From Deltaproteobacteria bacterium (GTDB lineage Bacteria; Desulfobacterota; Binatia; Binatales; Binataceae), in the NCBI GenBank assembly GCA_027317185.1, contig DAHVFB010000003.1, forward strand, positions 21,568-85,567: 64,000 bases of DNA. The letters run 5' to 3'. Below, piece by piece: positions 1 through 9,556 of the stretch. Both the position numbers and the translations under genes were made by a program. Every line of letters begins with the position of its first letter. The stretch's first letter is position 1. The notes beneath the pieces were generated by a model. The model had not been told where the DNA came from. It ran no database searches and worked only from the letters and a program-made list of their open reading frames with translations.

Positions 1-183
1 ATTGTTACGCAAGGTCGAGAGCGCCTGGTCAACCACGTTTTTCACCACCGCCGCCGGATCACCCGCCGCGCGCGATGGAGCCGCCGCGATCACAATCGCA
101 AACAAGGCTGCGGCAATAAGTCCACCCGCGACGCCAATGCGCCGCGATCTCGAGGTAACAAGCTCTAAATTCCTGTGTTTCAT
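1..183 (-). CDS. mlaC: MlaC-type lipid-transport substrate-binding protein (N-terminal part, cut by window edge)
   Basis: Only the first 61 codons are present, reading leftward off the window edge. The start ATG (183-181) opens a basic stretch followed by a hydrophobic segment (about residues 18-38) ending near SRAAG, a classical secretory signal peptide. It then reads DPAAVVKNVVDQALSTLRNN, which resembles the beginning of mature MlaC/Ttg2D proteins that shuttle phospholipids across the periplasm. It lies 9 bp downstream of mlaD in the same direction, where mlaC sits in most mla operons. The family call rests mainly on this position plus the signal peptide, because the diagnostic domain lies outside the window. 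Confidence 0.72.
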   Translation of the reverse strand, partial: MKHRNLELVTSRSRRIGVAGGLIAAALFAIVIAAAPSRAAGDPAAVVKNVVDQALSTLRNN

Positions 184-192
184 ATAGACTAA

Positions 193-789
193 CTACTTAT
201 CCTTCCCTCTGTTGATGCCCGCGCCGGGACCAGGTTGGCTGGGCATGATGCTCGGAAATTTGCTCGCCGCGCTCGAACCGCCGGCGCTCGAATTGTTCGG
301 CGCTGAATTGTTTGCGCCTGAGCTACCGGATCCGCCATTCGGACCCGAGTTATTAATTAGCTGACCAATTGCATCTTCCAGCACGAAAGCCGATTGGGTC
401 TGCACGATCACGCCATCATTGGCCAGCATCTTTTCGCCCGCTCCGGGCTGAATCGCGACGTACTTATCGCCAATTATTCCGCTGGTTTTAATTGACGCGA
501 TCGCCTCGTCATCGACCTTAACCCCGGTTTTGACGAACAATCCGACGTGCGCCCGGTAATTCTCCTCATTCAGCGCGATCGAACTGACATGGCCGATCGG
601 AACCCCGGCCACCTCGATCCGATCGTTAGTTTTGAGTCCCGCGATATTATCGAAATCGGCGTACAACGTATATCCGGTGCGCTGAAACAGATCGACGCGC
701 CCGAGCCGCAGAGACAAAAAGGCCAGCGCGGCGATTCCCACGATCGCGAACAGCCCGACAATTAATTGCGTGGTCCGTGTAGCGTACAT
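193..789 (-). CDS. mlaD: MCE-domain protein MlaD (periplasmic lipid-transport subunit)
   Basis: 198 residues. One N-terminal membrane anchor (about residues 8-27) is followed by a single MCE domain (about 38-115), with the signatures ADFDNIAGLKTNDRIEVAGVPIGHV and TSGIIGDKYVAIQPG split across it. In this family such proteins form an inner-membrane-anchored hexameric ring that passes phospholipid between the MlaFE transporter and periplasmic MlaC. The C-terminal 55 residues are low-complexity (Ser, Asn, Gly, Pro) and probably disordered, longer than in E. coli MlaD. It is the fourth gene of the cofC-mlaE-mlaF-mlaD-mlaC run, with 8 bp to mlaF and 9 bp to mlaC, so co-transcription is likely. Confidence 0.93.
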   Translation of the reverse strand: MYATRTTQLIVGLFAIVGIAALAFLSLRLGRVDLFQRTGYTLYADFDNIAGLKTNDRIEVAGVPIGHVSSIALNEENYRAHVGLFVKTGVKVDDEAIASIKTSGIIGDKYVAIQPGAGEKMLANDGVIVQTQSAFVLEDAIGQLINNSGPNGGSGSSGANNSAPNNSSAGGSSAASKFPSIMPSQPGPGAGINRGKDK

Positions 790-797
790 TTTAAACT

Positions 798-1592
798 TTA
801 TCCGGCCGCCGCCGGGCTTTCCTCCCCTGATGCTTTGCCTGCCAGAAAACGTTCAAAAAGCTCGTCATGCGCTGAGGTCACTTCCGCTACCGTTCCATAA
901 ACACGGATTTTACCTTCATGCATGAAGGCCACATGGTCGGAAATCTCGAACACCGCCGGCACATCGTGACTGACCAGCGCGGCGGTTAAACCGAAGCGCT
1001 GCTGGGTCTGGCGCACCAAAGCATGAATCGCTCTCGTTCGCGATGGATCTAGTCCGGTGGTCGGCTCATCGAGCATGAGGATGCTGGGACGCCGAATCAA
1101 AGCCCGCGCCAGCGCCGCCCGTTTTTGCATTCCGCCGCTCAATTCCGATGGGTACTTATCGTCCATCCCTTCAAGCCCCACCGCCGCCAGCGTCTCGCGC
1201 ACCCGGCTGGCTATCTCATCGCGGCTGAGCCTGGTCTTCTCCACCAGCGGAAAGGCGACGTTGTCGAACACCGGCATGGAGTCAAACAACGCGCCGGCCT
1301 GGAACAGCATGCCGAACTTCTCTCGCACCGCGTCGAGCCCGCCTCGGCTAACCGATGTCACATCGATACCATCAATAACGATCTTCCCTGAGTCAGGACG
1401 CAGCAAAGTGTTCAGATGCTTGAGAAATACCGTCTTGCCACATCCGCTGGGCCCCACGATGGTGGTGACTTTACCGCGCGGAAAATCGATGTTGACGCCG
1501 CGTAATACCTCCTGATGGCCAAAACTCCGCCGCAGATCGCGGATGCTAATCGAAATCGGAGAGGCTTTGCCGGCGGAGGTCGCGTTGGTCAT
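798..1592 (-). CDS. mlaF: Lipid-transport ABC ATPase MlaF
   Basis: 264 residues, a complete ABC ATPase. The Walker A motif GPSGCGKT is at residues 47-54, the signature is LSGGMQKR, the Walker B is ILMLDEPTTGLDP, and the switch histidine follows in VSHD. The MlaF/Ttg2A subgroup is indicated by the neighbours: the MlaE permease upstream and the MCE protein downstream. It should power phospholipid movement between the inner membrane and the periplasmic MlaD ring, maintaining outer-membrane lipid asymmetry. Start ATG at 1592 is 16 bp after the mlaE stop. Nothing in the sequence suggests loss of activity. Confidence 0.95.
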   Translation of the reverse strand: MTNATSAGKASPISISIRDLRRSFGHQEVLRGVNIDFPRGKVTTIVGPSGCGKTVFLKHLNTLLRPDSGKIVIDGIDVTSVSRGGLDAVREKFGMLFQAGALFDSMPVFDNVAFPLVEKTRLSRDEIASRVRETLAAVGLEGMDDKYPSELSGGMQKRAALARALIRRPSILMLDEPTTGLDPSRTRAIHALVRQTQQRFGLTAALVSHDVPAVFEISDHVAFMHEGKIRVYGTVAEVTSAHDELFERFLAGKASGEESPAAAG

Positions 1593-1608
1593 TTCAGGTA
1601 AAAGATCG

Positions 1609-2385
1609 TTACAGAAGAACAGATGTGAGGAAATAGTCCCAAAGCAGGATAAGTATGCTCGACATAACCACGGCCTCGGTGGTCGCGCGGCTCACGCCGG
1701 TCGCCATACGTTGCGCGTGATAGCCTTTATAACAGCAGATCCACATTACCACGATTCCAAAAACGATTGACTTGTAGAGTCCGGTCATAATGTCGTGCGC
1801 GGTAAGGTTCTGGCTGATGCCATTCATGTAACTTGATCCCGGCGCGCCCATCAAATCGACCCCGATCACATAGCCACCGATAATCCCAATCGAATCGAAC
1901 ATTCCGGTCAGCAGGGGAAAGCTGATTAGACCGGCCAGTATCCGTGGCGATACCAGGTACTGCACCGGATTGATCGCCATCACCGTAAGCGCGTCGATCT
2001 GCTCGGTCGCCTGCATGGAACCCAGTTCCGCGGCCATCGCCGAACCGGCCCGCGCCGCGATCATCAGCGCCGCCAATACCGGTCCCAACTCGCGCACCAG
2101 CGTCAGCGCTACAACCGATCCCAGCGCCCCCTCCGAAGCGAAGCGGCTCAAGGTATTGTAGCCCTGCAGACCCAGCACCATCCCCGTGAACGCACCAATC
2201 AGCAGAATCAGGAAACTGGAGTCGGCCCCAATGGACCGCAACTGCCGGATCGCGAGCCGCGGCTTGTAGGGCGGCATCACGATGTAAAACACAGCGGTAA
2301 AGAGAAAAAAAACAAAGTTACCCAGGGTCTCGATCTGGTCTATAATCCACGCCCCCAGGCGCTCGATTGATCGCACCATCTTCAT
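1609..2385 (-). CDS. mlaE: Lipid-transport permease MlaE
   Basis: 258 residues with an amphipathic N-terminus and about five hydrophobic membrane segments. The MlaE-family signature region GPVLAALMIAARAGSAMAAELGSM (about residues 101-124) is intact. It forms the membrane part of the Mla ABC complex with MlaF. The gene starts 10 bp after the cofC stop, which joins an F420-biosynthesis gene to a lipid transporter in one apparent transcript. ATG at 2385 is used; an in-frame ATG two codons later is equally possible. The direction of lipid transport cannot be read from sequence. Confidence 0.95.
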   Translation of the reverse strand: MKMVRSIERLGAWIIDQIETLGNFVFFLFTAVFYIVMPPYKPRLAIRQLRSIGADSSFLILLIGAFTGMVLGLQGYNTLSRFASEGALGSVVALTLVRELGPVLAALMIAARAGSAMAAELGSMQATEQIDALTVMAINPVQYLVSPRILAGLISFPLLTGMFDSIGIIGGYVIGVDLMGAPGSSYMNGISQNLTAHDIMTGLYKSIVFGIVVMWICCYKGYHAQRMATGVSRATTEAVVMSSILILLWDYFLTSVLL

Positions 2386-2395
2386 CGAGCTTGAC

Positions 2396-3040
2396 TCAGG
2401 CTGGAGTGAGTCCGAGGCGCGACAGGTGATTGAAGGTATGAGTTGAACTTGGAATGCGCACGAAATCGGCCAGATCGCTCATCAAATCCAGATCCATCGC
2501 CGGACCCGCCAACCGCACCAACTGGCATCGCAATCCAGCCTGTTCGCAACTTTCGAGATGCCGCATAAGACTTTGACGTCCAAATCGTGTCGGTATCGCA
2601 TCGGGCGGCATCCGCGCAATCATATTGGTTCCGGAAAGCTCACGCGAGGGAACCATCGCCACCCCTTTTTCATTTGAGAGCGCGGCGAAGACTGTATCGA
2701 TATCCGAACCTCTGATCAGAGGTATATCGGACAACGCCACGCAGACGGCTTCGGCCCCCTGCGCGATCAGGAGTTCGGTGCCGAGCCGGACCGCGGCGTT
2801 CAAGCCGCGAGGAAACTGCTCATCGATTGTGATCGCTCCTGCCCCTCGCGCGATCGCGAGCAGGCGTTCATCCGAACTGACCAACGCCACCTGGTCGGGG
2901 GTCCGCGCCGCAATCGCAGCCGCCAGCACATCACGAAACATCGCTTCCGCGAGCAACTGGCGCTCGGCCGCCGGCATCGCCGGACCGAGGCGCGTCTTCG
3001 CGAACTCAAGTTGCTTGGCGGCTATCAGTGCAACACGCAC
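2396..3040 (-). CDS. cofC: 2-phospho-L-lactate guanylyltransferase (F420 biosynthesis)
   Basis: 214 residues, starting at GTG 3040. The protein begins MRVALIAAKQLEFAKTRL, the nucleotide-binding N-terminus of CofC/FbiD enzymes. ALSDIPLI (about residues 100-107), which provides metal- and nucleotide-binding acidic residues, and the downstream SGTNMI motif also match. The enzyme activates phospholactate or phosphoenolpyruvate with GTP so that CofD/FbiA can build coenzyme F420. This fits the two LLM-family oxidoreductases in this window, some of whose relatives use F420. It is the first gene of the mla operon. The promoter should lie in 3041-3206, shared with the divergent TPR lipoprotein. Confidence 0.9.
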   Translation of the reverse strand: MRVALIAAKQLEFAKTRLGPAMPAAERQLLAEAMFRDVLAAAIAARTPDQVALVSSDERLLAIARGAGAITIDEQFPRGLNAAVRLGTELLIAQGAEAVCVALSDIPLIRGSDIDTVFAALSNEKGVAMVPSRELSGTNMIARMPPDAIPTRFGRQSLMRHLESCEQAGLRCQLVRLAGPAMDLDLMSDLADFVRIPSSTHTFNHLSRLGLTPA

Positions 3041-3206
3041 GGCGTTCTCTTATAACTTAAGCTTCATATCGCGCCAAGGCGTCAACGTTTTTTTAATGGA
3101 TTCGGATTTCATTCCGGCTCCCGGCATTAACCGGCAGGCCATGATCGAGTATTGTGGCCGAAGCGCCTTCGAGATACGACGAAATTCAGCAAAAAGGAGT
3201 ATGGGC

Positions 3207-4079
3207 ATGCGCGATTCGCGGGGATGGCGGTGGACTGCGGCGGTGATGACGGTCGGTGTAATGGCGGTCGGCCTCGCGGGCTGCGGCCATAAATCGGCGG
3301 ATGACTACCTGAAATCCGGCGATCAGGCGATGCAAGCGTCGCAATTCGCACAAGCCGACGCCGATTATCAACAGGCGATCAATATCGCGCCCAACGATCC
3401 GCGAACCCACATCGCGCTGGCCAATGCCTGCATGGCGGAAAAAAAGCCCGACCAGGCGCGCTCCGAATTGATGAGGGCGCTCGACCTCGATCCACGCAAT
3501 TCGCAAGCGCATGCGGCGCTGGGCGACCTGTATCTGAGCGGATCGGAATTCGGGGCGGCCGAGGAGCAGTATCGCGCGGCGGTGGTGTTGCGCCCGGCCG
3601 ATACCGCCTATCGGATCAAGCTGGCGCAGGTGTTGACCCGCGCCAATAAGCTCGGTGCGGCCGAAGTCGAATTACGCACCGCAATCGGGTTGCAGCCGCG
3701 CAATGCCGCCGCCCACTATGCGCTGGCCTCGATGCTATTCACTGAACTCAATCGCCAGGACGAAGCGCGCACCGAGATGGCCGAGGCCCAGGCGCTGAAC
3801 CCAAGTCTCGCCACCCCAACCCCGGCAGCGACACCAGCCCCCGGATCGGGTTTCTCCGCGATGCCTTCGGCGCCGGCGGTCAGGGTCAGGCCGCTGAACA
3901 AGCATTTTCAGTTAACCAAGAATTCGCCGGTCTTTCAGAACCCGGATCAGAACAGCGCTGTGGTCGGTCAGGTCCATCGCCGCAGATGGGTGAACGTGAC
4001 CGGCATCGCCGGCAACTGGCTTCAGATCAGATTGCGTAACGGCACCGTCGGTTTCATCCCGACCGCGGCCGCCGAGTAA
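3207..4079 (+). CDS. TPR-repeat lipoprotein with C-terminal SH3-type domain
   Basis: 290 residues. The N-terminus is a lipoprotein signal peptide with lipobox LAGC (Cys about residue 22). About four to five TPR units follow (residues about 28-190), with the repeated Asp-Pro-Arg/Asn-Pro spacing typical of TPRs. A Pro/Ala-rich linker (about 195-215) leads to a bacterial SH3-like domain (about 222-288, ending in GNWLQIRLRNGTVGFIP). It probably acts as an envelope scaffold, perhaps touching peptidoglycan through the SH3 domain; the partner is unknown. I place the start at ATG 3207 because AAAAAGGAG at 3191-3199 is then correctly spaced; ATG 3201 would leave almost no gap. A much longer upstream open frame only overlaps cofC antisense. 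Confidence 0.8.
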   Translation: MRDSRGWRWTAAVMTVGVMAVGLAGCGHKSADDYLKSGDQAMQASQFAQADADYQQAINIAPNDPRTHIALANACMAEKKPDQARSELMRALDLDPRNSQAHAALGDLYLSGSEFGAAEEQYRAAVVLRPADTAYRIKLAQVLTRANKLGAAEVELRTAIGLQPRNAAAHYALASMLFTELNRQDEARTEMAEAQALNPSLATPTPAATPAPGSGFSAMPSAPAVRVRPLNKHFQLTKNSPVFQNPDQNSAVVGQVHRRRWVNVTGIAGNWLQIRLRNGTVGFIPTAAAE

Positions 4080-4110
4080 GTCGTTAAAGATCAGCCGGAG
4101 ACGGCCGCCA

Positions 4111-6015
4111 CTAGTCAATCGTCGCAGCGGTGGCCGCCTCCGGCCCCAGCGCAATACGCGCAAGCGCATCGGCCGTGACGAACGGGCCGCTGAGGTAAAC
4201 CAGATGGCCTTCGCGCGGTTCGCGCTCGCGCAGCCATCGCGCGACGATCGTCATCTCTTCCAATTCTTCACGCGCCACCGGCCGCGCCTTGAATCGCTCA
4301 TAATTGTTGGTGACGAACTGCGCGATCTCCCCGGCCACTCCGCTTGAATCGAAATTGCGCGTAAGCACCAGCCGTCCGCTGAGCACGACGTAGGCGGCGC
4401 GATCGTTTTCGACCCCGGTGACGATAATCAGGTTGTTCTCGGTCACCGCCTGCGACAGCCGCGCGACCCGCGAGGTGAGCGTCACCAATGATTCGAGTTC
4501 GCGATGATGCCGTTTGGCTTCCTCATAACGCATCGCGGATGACGCCTGATCGCGCGCCCTGGCTAACTCACCCAGCATCGGACCGCTTTTGCCGCGCAGG
4601 AATTCGAGCGCCTTGCGCACGCGCTCGCCATAGCGTTCCTCGTCTTCACTCTCGTTGCAGGGCATCGCGCAGCGGCCCATCTGACCGTAAATGCACGGCG
4701 AAAATTCCGGATCGGGACGGAGCTTGCCGGCGCATACGCGCAAGCCCAGCATCCGCGACAGCGCCCGCACTGAGCGTTCGAGGCCCCCGCGCCCGACGAA
4801 TGGCCCGAGCTGCATCACGCTGCGCCGGTTAGTCAATTTCGTGGTCGCGACGACACGCGGAAACGGATCCGCTAAATCGATTTTGAGGAAATGCGCGTTC
4901 GGCCCGCTTTTCAACATCCGGTTGTACGGCGGTTTGAGCTCGCGAATCAGGCGCGCTTCGAGCAGCGCGGCTTCAAGCGTCGAGCGGGTGTCGCGGGTTT
5001 CGATCGCATGGACATGGCTGACCAGTTCCGCCACTTTCGGCTTGGTGCCCATCCCGCCGTTGAAATACGATCCGACGCGATCGCGCAGGCGGCGCGCTTT
5101 GCCGATATAAAGCAACTCGCCGCGTTCATTGCGCATCAGATAAACGCCGGGAGTCCGCGGCAGCGCCGCAACCACCTCGGGCGCCACATGACGCTCAAGC
5201 CGCTGGCCGGCCGGTCCACGGCTATGGAGATCGAGCAAACGATCGAGCCGCGCCACGCCGGACTGGGTGGACATCTCGAGAAAAATCGCGAGTAGCTCGG
5301 CCGCCATCCGGGCATCGCCCAATCCGCGATGACGGCCGGCGGTCGAGAGCCCGAAATGATCCGCCAGCGCATCGAGCCGCCGGCGCTTGACCGACGGCAG
5401 CATCCGCCGCGACATCCGCAAGGTGCACAACACCGGATTGGTCAGTCCGATTCCGAAAATCCGGCGGAACTCGAAATCGAGAAAAGCAAAATCGAACTGC
5501 GCATTATGCGCGACGAACACCGCATCGCCCAGGAAATCGCGAAAGGCAGGCAGCACTTCCTCGATCGGCGGCGCACCGGCCGCCATCTCATCGGTGATCG
5601 AGGTCAGGCGCGTTACAAATCGCGGAATCGGAGTTTTGGGCCGCACCAAAGTTTGGAACGAATCGAGGATTTTCGGCCCGCTCATACGATAGGCGCCGAT
5701 GTCTATGATTGCGCCGGGACCGGCGCGGCCGCCGGTGGTCTCCAGATCGACCACCACGAACGGCGCCGCATCGAGGGCGATCTTGAGCGCAGGGCGCTCG
5801 CGCAGCGACCACATCCCGGTCGCCGCTTCAAAAGTAAAATGCGGATCGCTGCCGATTAAGTTACTGAGGATGCGCGGGCCGATTTCCGGATCGGAGCCGA
5901 TACCGCGGAACAGCAGGCCGAGGATTTCGTCGGATCGCGCACCGCCGGGCCGTGCGGCAAGAAAGGCATGGATTCGCTCGCGTGCGGTACCGCCCGAAGT
6001 CTCGCCCTCAATCAT
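4111..6015 (-). CDS. DEDDh exonuclease fused to UvrC-type GIY-YIG nuclease
   Basis: 634 residues in three parts. Residues 1-85 look like a small helical, winged-helix-like domain. Residues about 86-255 are a DnaQ-type 3'-5' exonuclease with all five DEDDh residues: Asp and Glu in VVDLETTGG, Asp in HNAQFDFAF, and His and Asp in HRGLGDARM. Residues about 285-370 are a GIY-YIG domain (GVYLMRN, then LLYIGKARRLRDRV), followed by a UvrC-like cysteine segment (CIYGQMGRCAMPC) and a UVR-like helical pair near residue 490. The UvrC RNase H endonuclease and HhH domains are absent. Comparable fusions are known in Actinobacteria. It is probably an accessory DNA-repair nuclease, as Cho is in E. coli; canonical UvrC would be elsewhere. 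Confidence 0.9.
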   Translation of the reverse strand: MIEGETSGGTARERIHAFLAARPGGARSDEILGLLFRGIGSDPEIGPRILSNLIGSDPHFTFEAATGMWSLRERPALKIALDAAPFVVVDLETTGGRAGPGAIIDIGAYRMSGPKILDSFQTLVRPKTPIPRFVTRLTSITDEMAAGAPPIEEVLPAFRDFLGDAVFVAHNAQFDFAFLDFEFRRIFGIGLTNPVLCTLRMSRRMLPSVKRRRLDALADHFGLSTAGRHRGLGDARMAAELLAIFLEMSTQSGVARLDRLLDLHSRGPAGQRLERHVAPEVVAALPRTPGVYLMRNERGELLYIGKARRLRDRVGSYFNGGMGTKPKVAELVSHVHAIETRDTRSTLEAALLEARLIRELKPPYNRMLKSGPNAHFLKIDLADPFPRVVATTKLTNRRSVMQLGPFVGRGGLERSVRALSRMLGLRVCAGKLRPDPEFSPCIYGQMGRCAMPCNESEDEERYGERVRKALEFLRGKSGPMLGELARARDQASSAMRYEEAKRHHRELESLVTLTSRVARLSQAVTENNLIIVTGVENDRAAYVVLSGRLVLTRNFDSSGVAGEIAQFVTNNYERFKARPVAREELEEMTIVARWLREREPREGHLVYLSGPFVTADALARIALGPEAATAATID

Positions 6016-6150
6016 CTACCGCCCCCACCACCCATCGGCTTCACCCGGTTTCCGCTTTAACAGACCGCTGGCAGTATCTGCAAGGAACCAATTCACCATC
6101 TGGTTTTCAGGTTCGGTGACGCGATACAATCCAGGCACAGGTTAAAATAT

Positions 6151-6681
6151 ATGGAACGAATTGAATTGGCGCGCGACTGCGAAGCCACGCAGGTGCCGGC
6201 GGGCGATCGCACGGTACTCGAAAAGGGCTGTGAAGTGTTTATCACGCAGTCGCTCGGCGGCACTTTCACAGTACAGGTTCCCGCTTACAACGGTTTGTTC
6301 CGGATCGCGGGCAAAGATGCTGACGCGCTGGGCCGCAAGCCCGAAGAAGCGGTTTCGGAGATCAGCAGCGGCGACATGGAATCGATGGTCTGGGAGTCGC
6401 TCAAGACCTGTTACGATCCTGAAATTCCGGTGAATATTGTCGATCTGGGTCTGGTCTATGGGATGGACATCCATCCGGAGACTCAAGGTAACCGGGTCGA
6501 GGTCAAGATGACGTTGACCGCGCAGGGCTGCGGGATGGGCGCGTCGATCGCGCTCGATGCGCGGCAAAAGCTGATGATGCTGCCGGGCGTGAACGAGGCC
6601 AACGTCGAGCTGGTCTGGGATCCGCCATGGAATCCGCAAATGATTTCGCCCGAAGGCCGCGAACGTCTGGGGCTGGATTAA
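6151..6681 (+). CDS. sufT: Fe-S cluster assembly factor SufT (DUF59/MIP18 family)
   Basis: 176 residues. The C-terminal MIP18/DUF59 domain contains CYDPEIPVNIVDLGLVYG (about residues 91-108) and the conserved cysteine in LTAQGCGMG. The N-terminal part (about 1-75) is the extension specific to SufT proteins, with LGGTFTVQVP. SufT proteins assist maturation or repair of Fe-S enzymes. It stands alone here, without suf genes next to it, which is unusual since SufT is often encoded with SufBCDS. It is divergent from the exonuclease gene, with 135 bp between starts. The conserved Asp-Pro-Glu of the family is present. Confidence 0.9.
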   Translation: MERIELARDCEATQVPAGDRTVLEKGCEVFITQSLGGTFTVQVPAYNGLFRIAGKDADALGRKPEEAVSEISSGDMESMVWESLKTCYDPEIPVNIVDLGLVYGMDIHPETQGNRVEVKMTLTAQGCGMGASIALDARQKLMMLPGVNEANVELVWDPPWNPQMISPEGRERLGLD

Positions 6682-6700
6682 ATTGCGTCCGCGATTGACA

Positions 6701-6729
6701 TTGACTTGGAGCATTCTGTCCGTTATTTA
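6701..6729 (+). promoter_or_regulatory. Sigma-70-like promoter for rplU-rpmA
   Basis: A TTGACT box (6701-6706) and a TATTTA box (6724-6729) are separated by 17 bp; an overlapping TTGACA sits at 6695-6700. Transcription would start near 6736, just before the L21 start at 6750. The match and position are good, but there is no experimental support. Confidence 0.5.
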
Positions 6730-6749
6730 AGTGGGTTCCGGTTGAAAAC

Positions 6750-7067
6750 ATGTTTGCAATCTTAAAGACTGGCGGAAAACAGTACCGCGTTGCGGTAGGT
6801 GGCCAGATTATCGTCGAGCGGATCGCGGGCGAGGTCGGCAGCCAGGTCGAGTTGTCCGAGGTGCTTGCGTTGGGCGATACCGAAGCTCCGGTAATCGGCA
6901 CCCCGACCGTGACGGGCAGCTCGGTGCGCGCCACGATCGTGCAGCAACCGCGCAGCACCAAGGTGATCGTCTTCAAAAAGAAGCGGCGTAAGAATTATCG
7001 CCGCAAGCATGGCCATCGACAGGAATTGACGGTCCTCAAAATCGAGGAGATCAGCCGTGGCGCATAA
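6750..7067 (+). CDS. rplU: Ribosomal protein bL21
   Basis: 105 residues, normal length. It begins [17 protein letters not shown] and contains [21 protein letters not shown] split across its basic RNA-binding tail, both typical of bL21, a 50S subunit protein that binds 23S rRNA. It overlaps the start of rpmA by 11 bp, so the two are translationally coupled, which is the common bacterial order. A good promoter lies directly upstream and a strong terminator follows rpmA, so rplU-rpmA is probably its own two-gene transcript here rather than fused to obgE. Confidence 0.98.
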   Translation: MFAILKTGGKQYRVAVGGQIIVERIAGEVGSQVELSEVLALGDTEAPVIGTPTVTGSSVRATIVQQPRSTKVIVFKKKRRKNYRRKHGHRQELTVLKIEEISRGA

Positions 7068-7353
7068 GAAAGGGCAAGGTTCGACGCGCAACGGACGCGA
7101 TAGTCCGGGGCAACATCGGGGCATCAAGATTTACGCCGGCCAGCGCGTGAAGGCCGGAAATATCATCGTGCGCCAACTCGGCACTCTGATTCATCCGGGC
7201 CGCAATGTCGGCATGGGCCGCGACTATACGATCTACGCCCGGATCGCCGGAATCGTGAAATACGAACCCTATCGCGGCGGACGCCGGCAGGTCAGCGTCG
7301 AGGCTATCGCGCAGCCGGTCGCCGTCAGCGAACTGGCTGCCGCCGGGGGCTGA
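7057..7353 (+). CDS. rpmA: Ribosomal protein bL27
   Basis: 98 residues from GTG 7057. The protein starts [16 protein letters not shown], the N-terminal arm of bL27 that reaches the peptidyl-transferase centre, and continues with the family core around [26 protein letters not shown]. There is no Firmicutes-type cleaved extension. The start overlaps rplU by 11 bp, and a strong stem-loop terminator (7381-7411) follows the stop. The C-terminal Ala/Gly-rich tail is slightly longer than in E. coli. Confidence 0.98.
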   Translation: MAHKKGQGSTRNGRDSPGQHRGIKIYAGQRVKAGNIIVRQLGTLIHPGRNVGMGRDYTIYARIAGIVKYEPYRGGRRQVSVEAIAQPVAVSELAAAGG

Positions 7354-7380
7354 CCGCGGATTTTTCATCACCGATTAGAG

Positions 7381-7411
7381 AAAGCCTCGTGGACATCCAC
7401 GGGGCTTTTTT
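7381..7411 (+). terminator. Intrinsic terminator after rplU-rpmA
   Basis: The stem GCCTCGTGG/CCACGGGGC (9 pairs, one G-T) closes a 4-base loop (ACAT). It is flanked by AAA on the left and a six-T run at 7406-7411 on the right, so it could also be used on the other strand. It lies 27 bp after the rpmA stop. This is the clearest intrinsic terminator in the window. Confidence 0.92.
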
Positions 7412-7447
7412 GTATCTGCAATAATACGCCACCGCAGGAGGTGTCCG

Positions 7448-8476
<1,029 letters not shown>

Positions 8477-8522
8477 GCGGGCAAGCTTCGCCAGCAAGCG
8501 GTACGGATTGGCAGCCTGCTGC

Positions 8523-8528
8523 TATAAT
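8523..8528 (+). promoter_or_regulatory. Perfect -10 box next to the obgE start
   Basis: TATAAT at 8523-8528 ends only 8 bp before the GTG start of obgE at 8537. No good -35 box is seen 17 bp upstream. If used, transcription would begin within a base or two of the start codon, giving a leaderless or nearly leaderless mRNA. No Shine-Dalgarno-like sequence precedes the GTG, consistent with this but not proof. Confidence 0.35.
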
Positions 8529-8536
8529 GCCGGGCT

Positions 8537-9556
8537 GTGGCGCGCTTCATCGATGAAACTCGTGTATTTGTCCGGGCCGGCAATGGCGGCGACGGCGCGA
8601 TTGCGTTCCTGCGCGAAAAGTATCGCCCCTTCGGCGGACCTTCGGGCGGCGACGGCGGACGCGGCGGCGATGTGATCCTCGAAGTCGATGAGGGCCTCAT
8701 GACCCTGCTCGATTTCAAGTACAAGCCGCGGTTGATCGCGGGCAACGGCGAACCCGGGCGCGGCAAGCATCAAAACGGCCACGGCGGCGCAGATCTGATC
8801 GTGCGGGTACCGCCGGGAACCCTCGCCTTCGACGAAGACAGCGGGGAATTGCTCGCCGACCTGGTGCTGCCCGGTGCGCGGCAGATAATCGCGCCTGGCG
8901 GCGGCGGTGGCAGCGGCAATATGCATTTCGTCACCTCCACTCGCCGCGCGCCGCGAATCGCAACCCCCGGCGGCGCGGGCGTGCAGCGCACGGTGCGGCT
9001 CGAATTGCGATTGGTGGCGGAGGTCGGCCTGATCGGATTGCCCAATGCCGGCAAATCGACTCTGCTGGCCGCGATGACCGCCGCGCATCCGAAGATCGCG
9101 CCCTACCCTTTCACCACCCTGACGCCCAACCTCGGCCGCGTCATCACCGGTATCGGCGAGCACAGCTTTTCGATCGCCGATATTCCCGGCCTGATAGAGG
9201 GCGCTCATGTCGGTCACGGGCTTGGAATCCGCTTCCTGCGCCATCTGTCGCGCACACGCCTGCTGCTGTACGTGCTTGATCTGAGCGGCGACCCGGAAAA
9301 GGATTTCACCATCGTGCGCAATGAAATCGGCGCCTTCGACGCCAACCTGATCGAGCGGCCCGCCATGATCGCGCTCAACAAAATCGATCTGCTCTCGAAT
9401 TCCGACGCCGCCGCTGCTGCGCGCACGCTCGGCGCCCACACCGGCTTACCCGTCTTCGAAATTTCCGCGATGAAGCGTACCGGCCTGGAGCCGCTGCTCG
9501 CGGAGCTTGAGCGGATGCTCGGGCTCGGCGCACCAGTCCTCGAATGTCGCAACTGA
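8537..9556 (+). CDS. obgE: GTPase ObgE/CgtA
   Basis: 339 residues from GTG 8537. The glycine-rich Obg fold (about 1-158, starting MARFIDETRVFVRAGNGGDG) is followed by a GTPase domain with G1 GLPNAGKST (about residues 166-174), switch FTTLTPNLG, G3 DIPG and G4 NKID. It has a role in 50S ribosome assembly and stress control. The protein lacks the long C-terminal extension found in some Gram-positives. The stop overlaps the proB start by 13 bp, so obgE-proB-proA form a coupled operon; obgE next to proB is a frequent arrangement in bacteria. Confidence 0.97.
   Translation: MARFIDETRVFVRAGNGGDGAIAFLREKYRPFGGPSGGDGGRGGDVILEVDEGLMTLLDFKYKPRLIAGNGEPGRGKHQNGHGGADLIVRVPPGTLAFDEDSGELLADLVLPGARQIIAPGGGGGSGNMHFVTSTRRAPRIATPGGAGVQRTVRLELRLVAEVGLIGLPNAGKSTLLAAMTAAHPKIAPYPFTTLTPNLGRVITGIGEHSFSIADIPGLIEGAHVGHGLGIRFLRHLSRTRLLLYVLDLSGDPEKDFTIVRNEIGAFDANLIERPAMIALNKIDLLSNSDAAAAARTLGAHTGLPVFEISAMKRTGLEPLLAELERMLGLGAPVLECRN

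Noticed and set aside
2625..3206. Long N-terminal extension of the TPR lipoprotein
   Set aside because: It is antisense to cofC, would bury the lipoprotein signal peptide, and a good ribosome site exists at 3191-3199.
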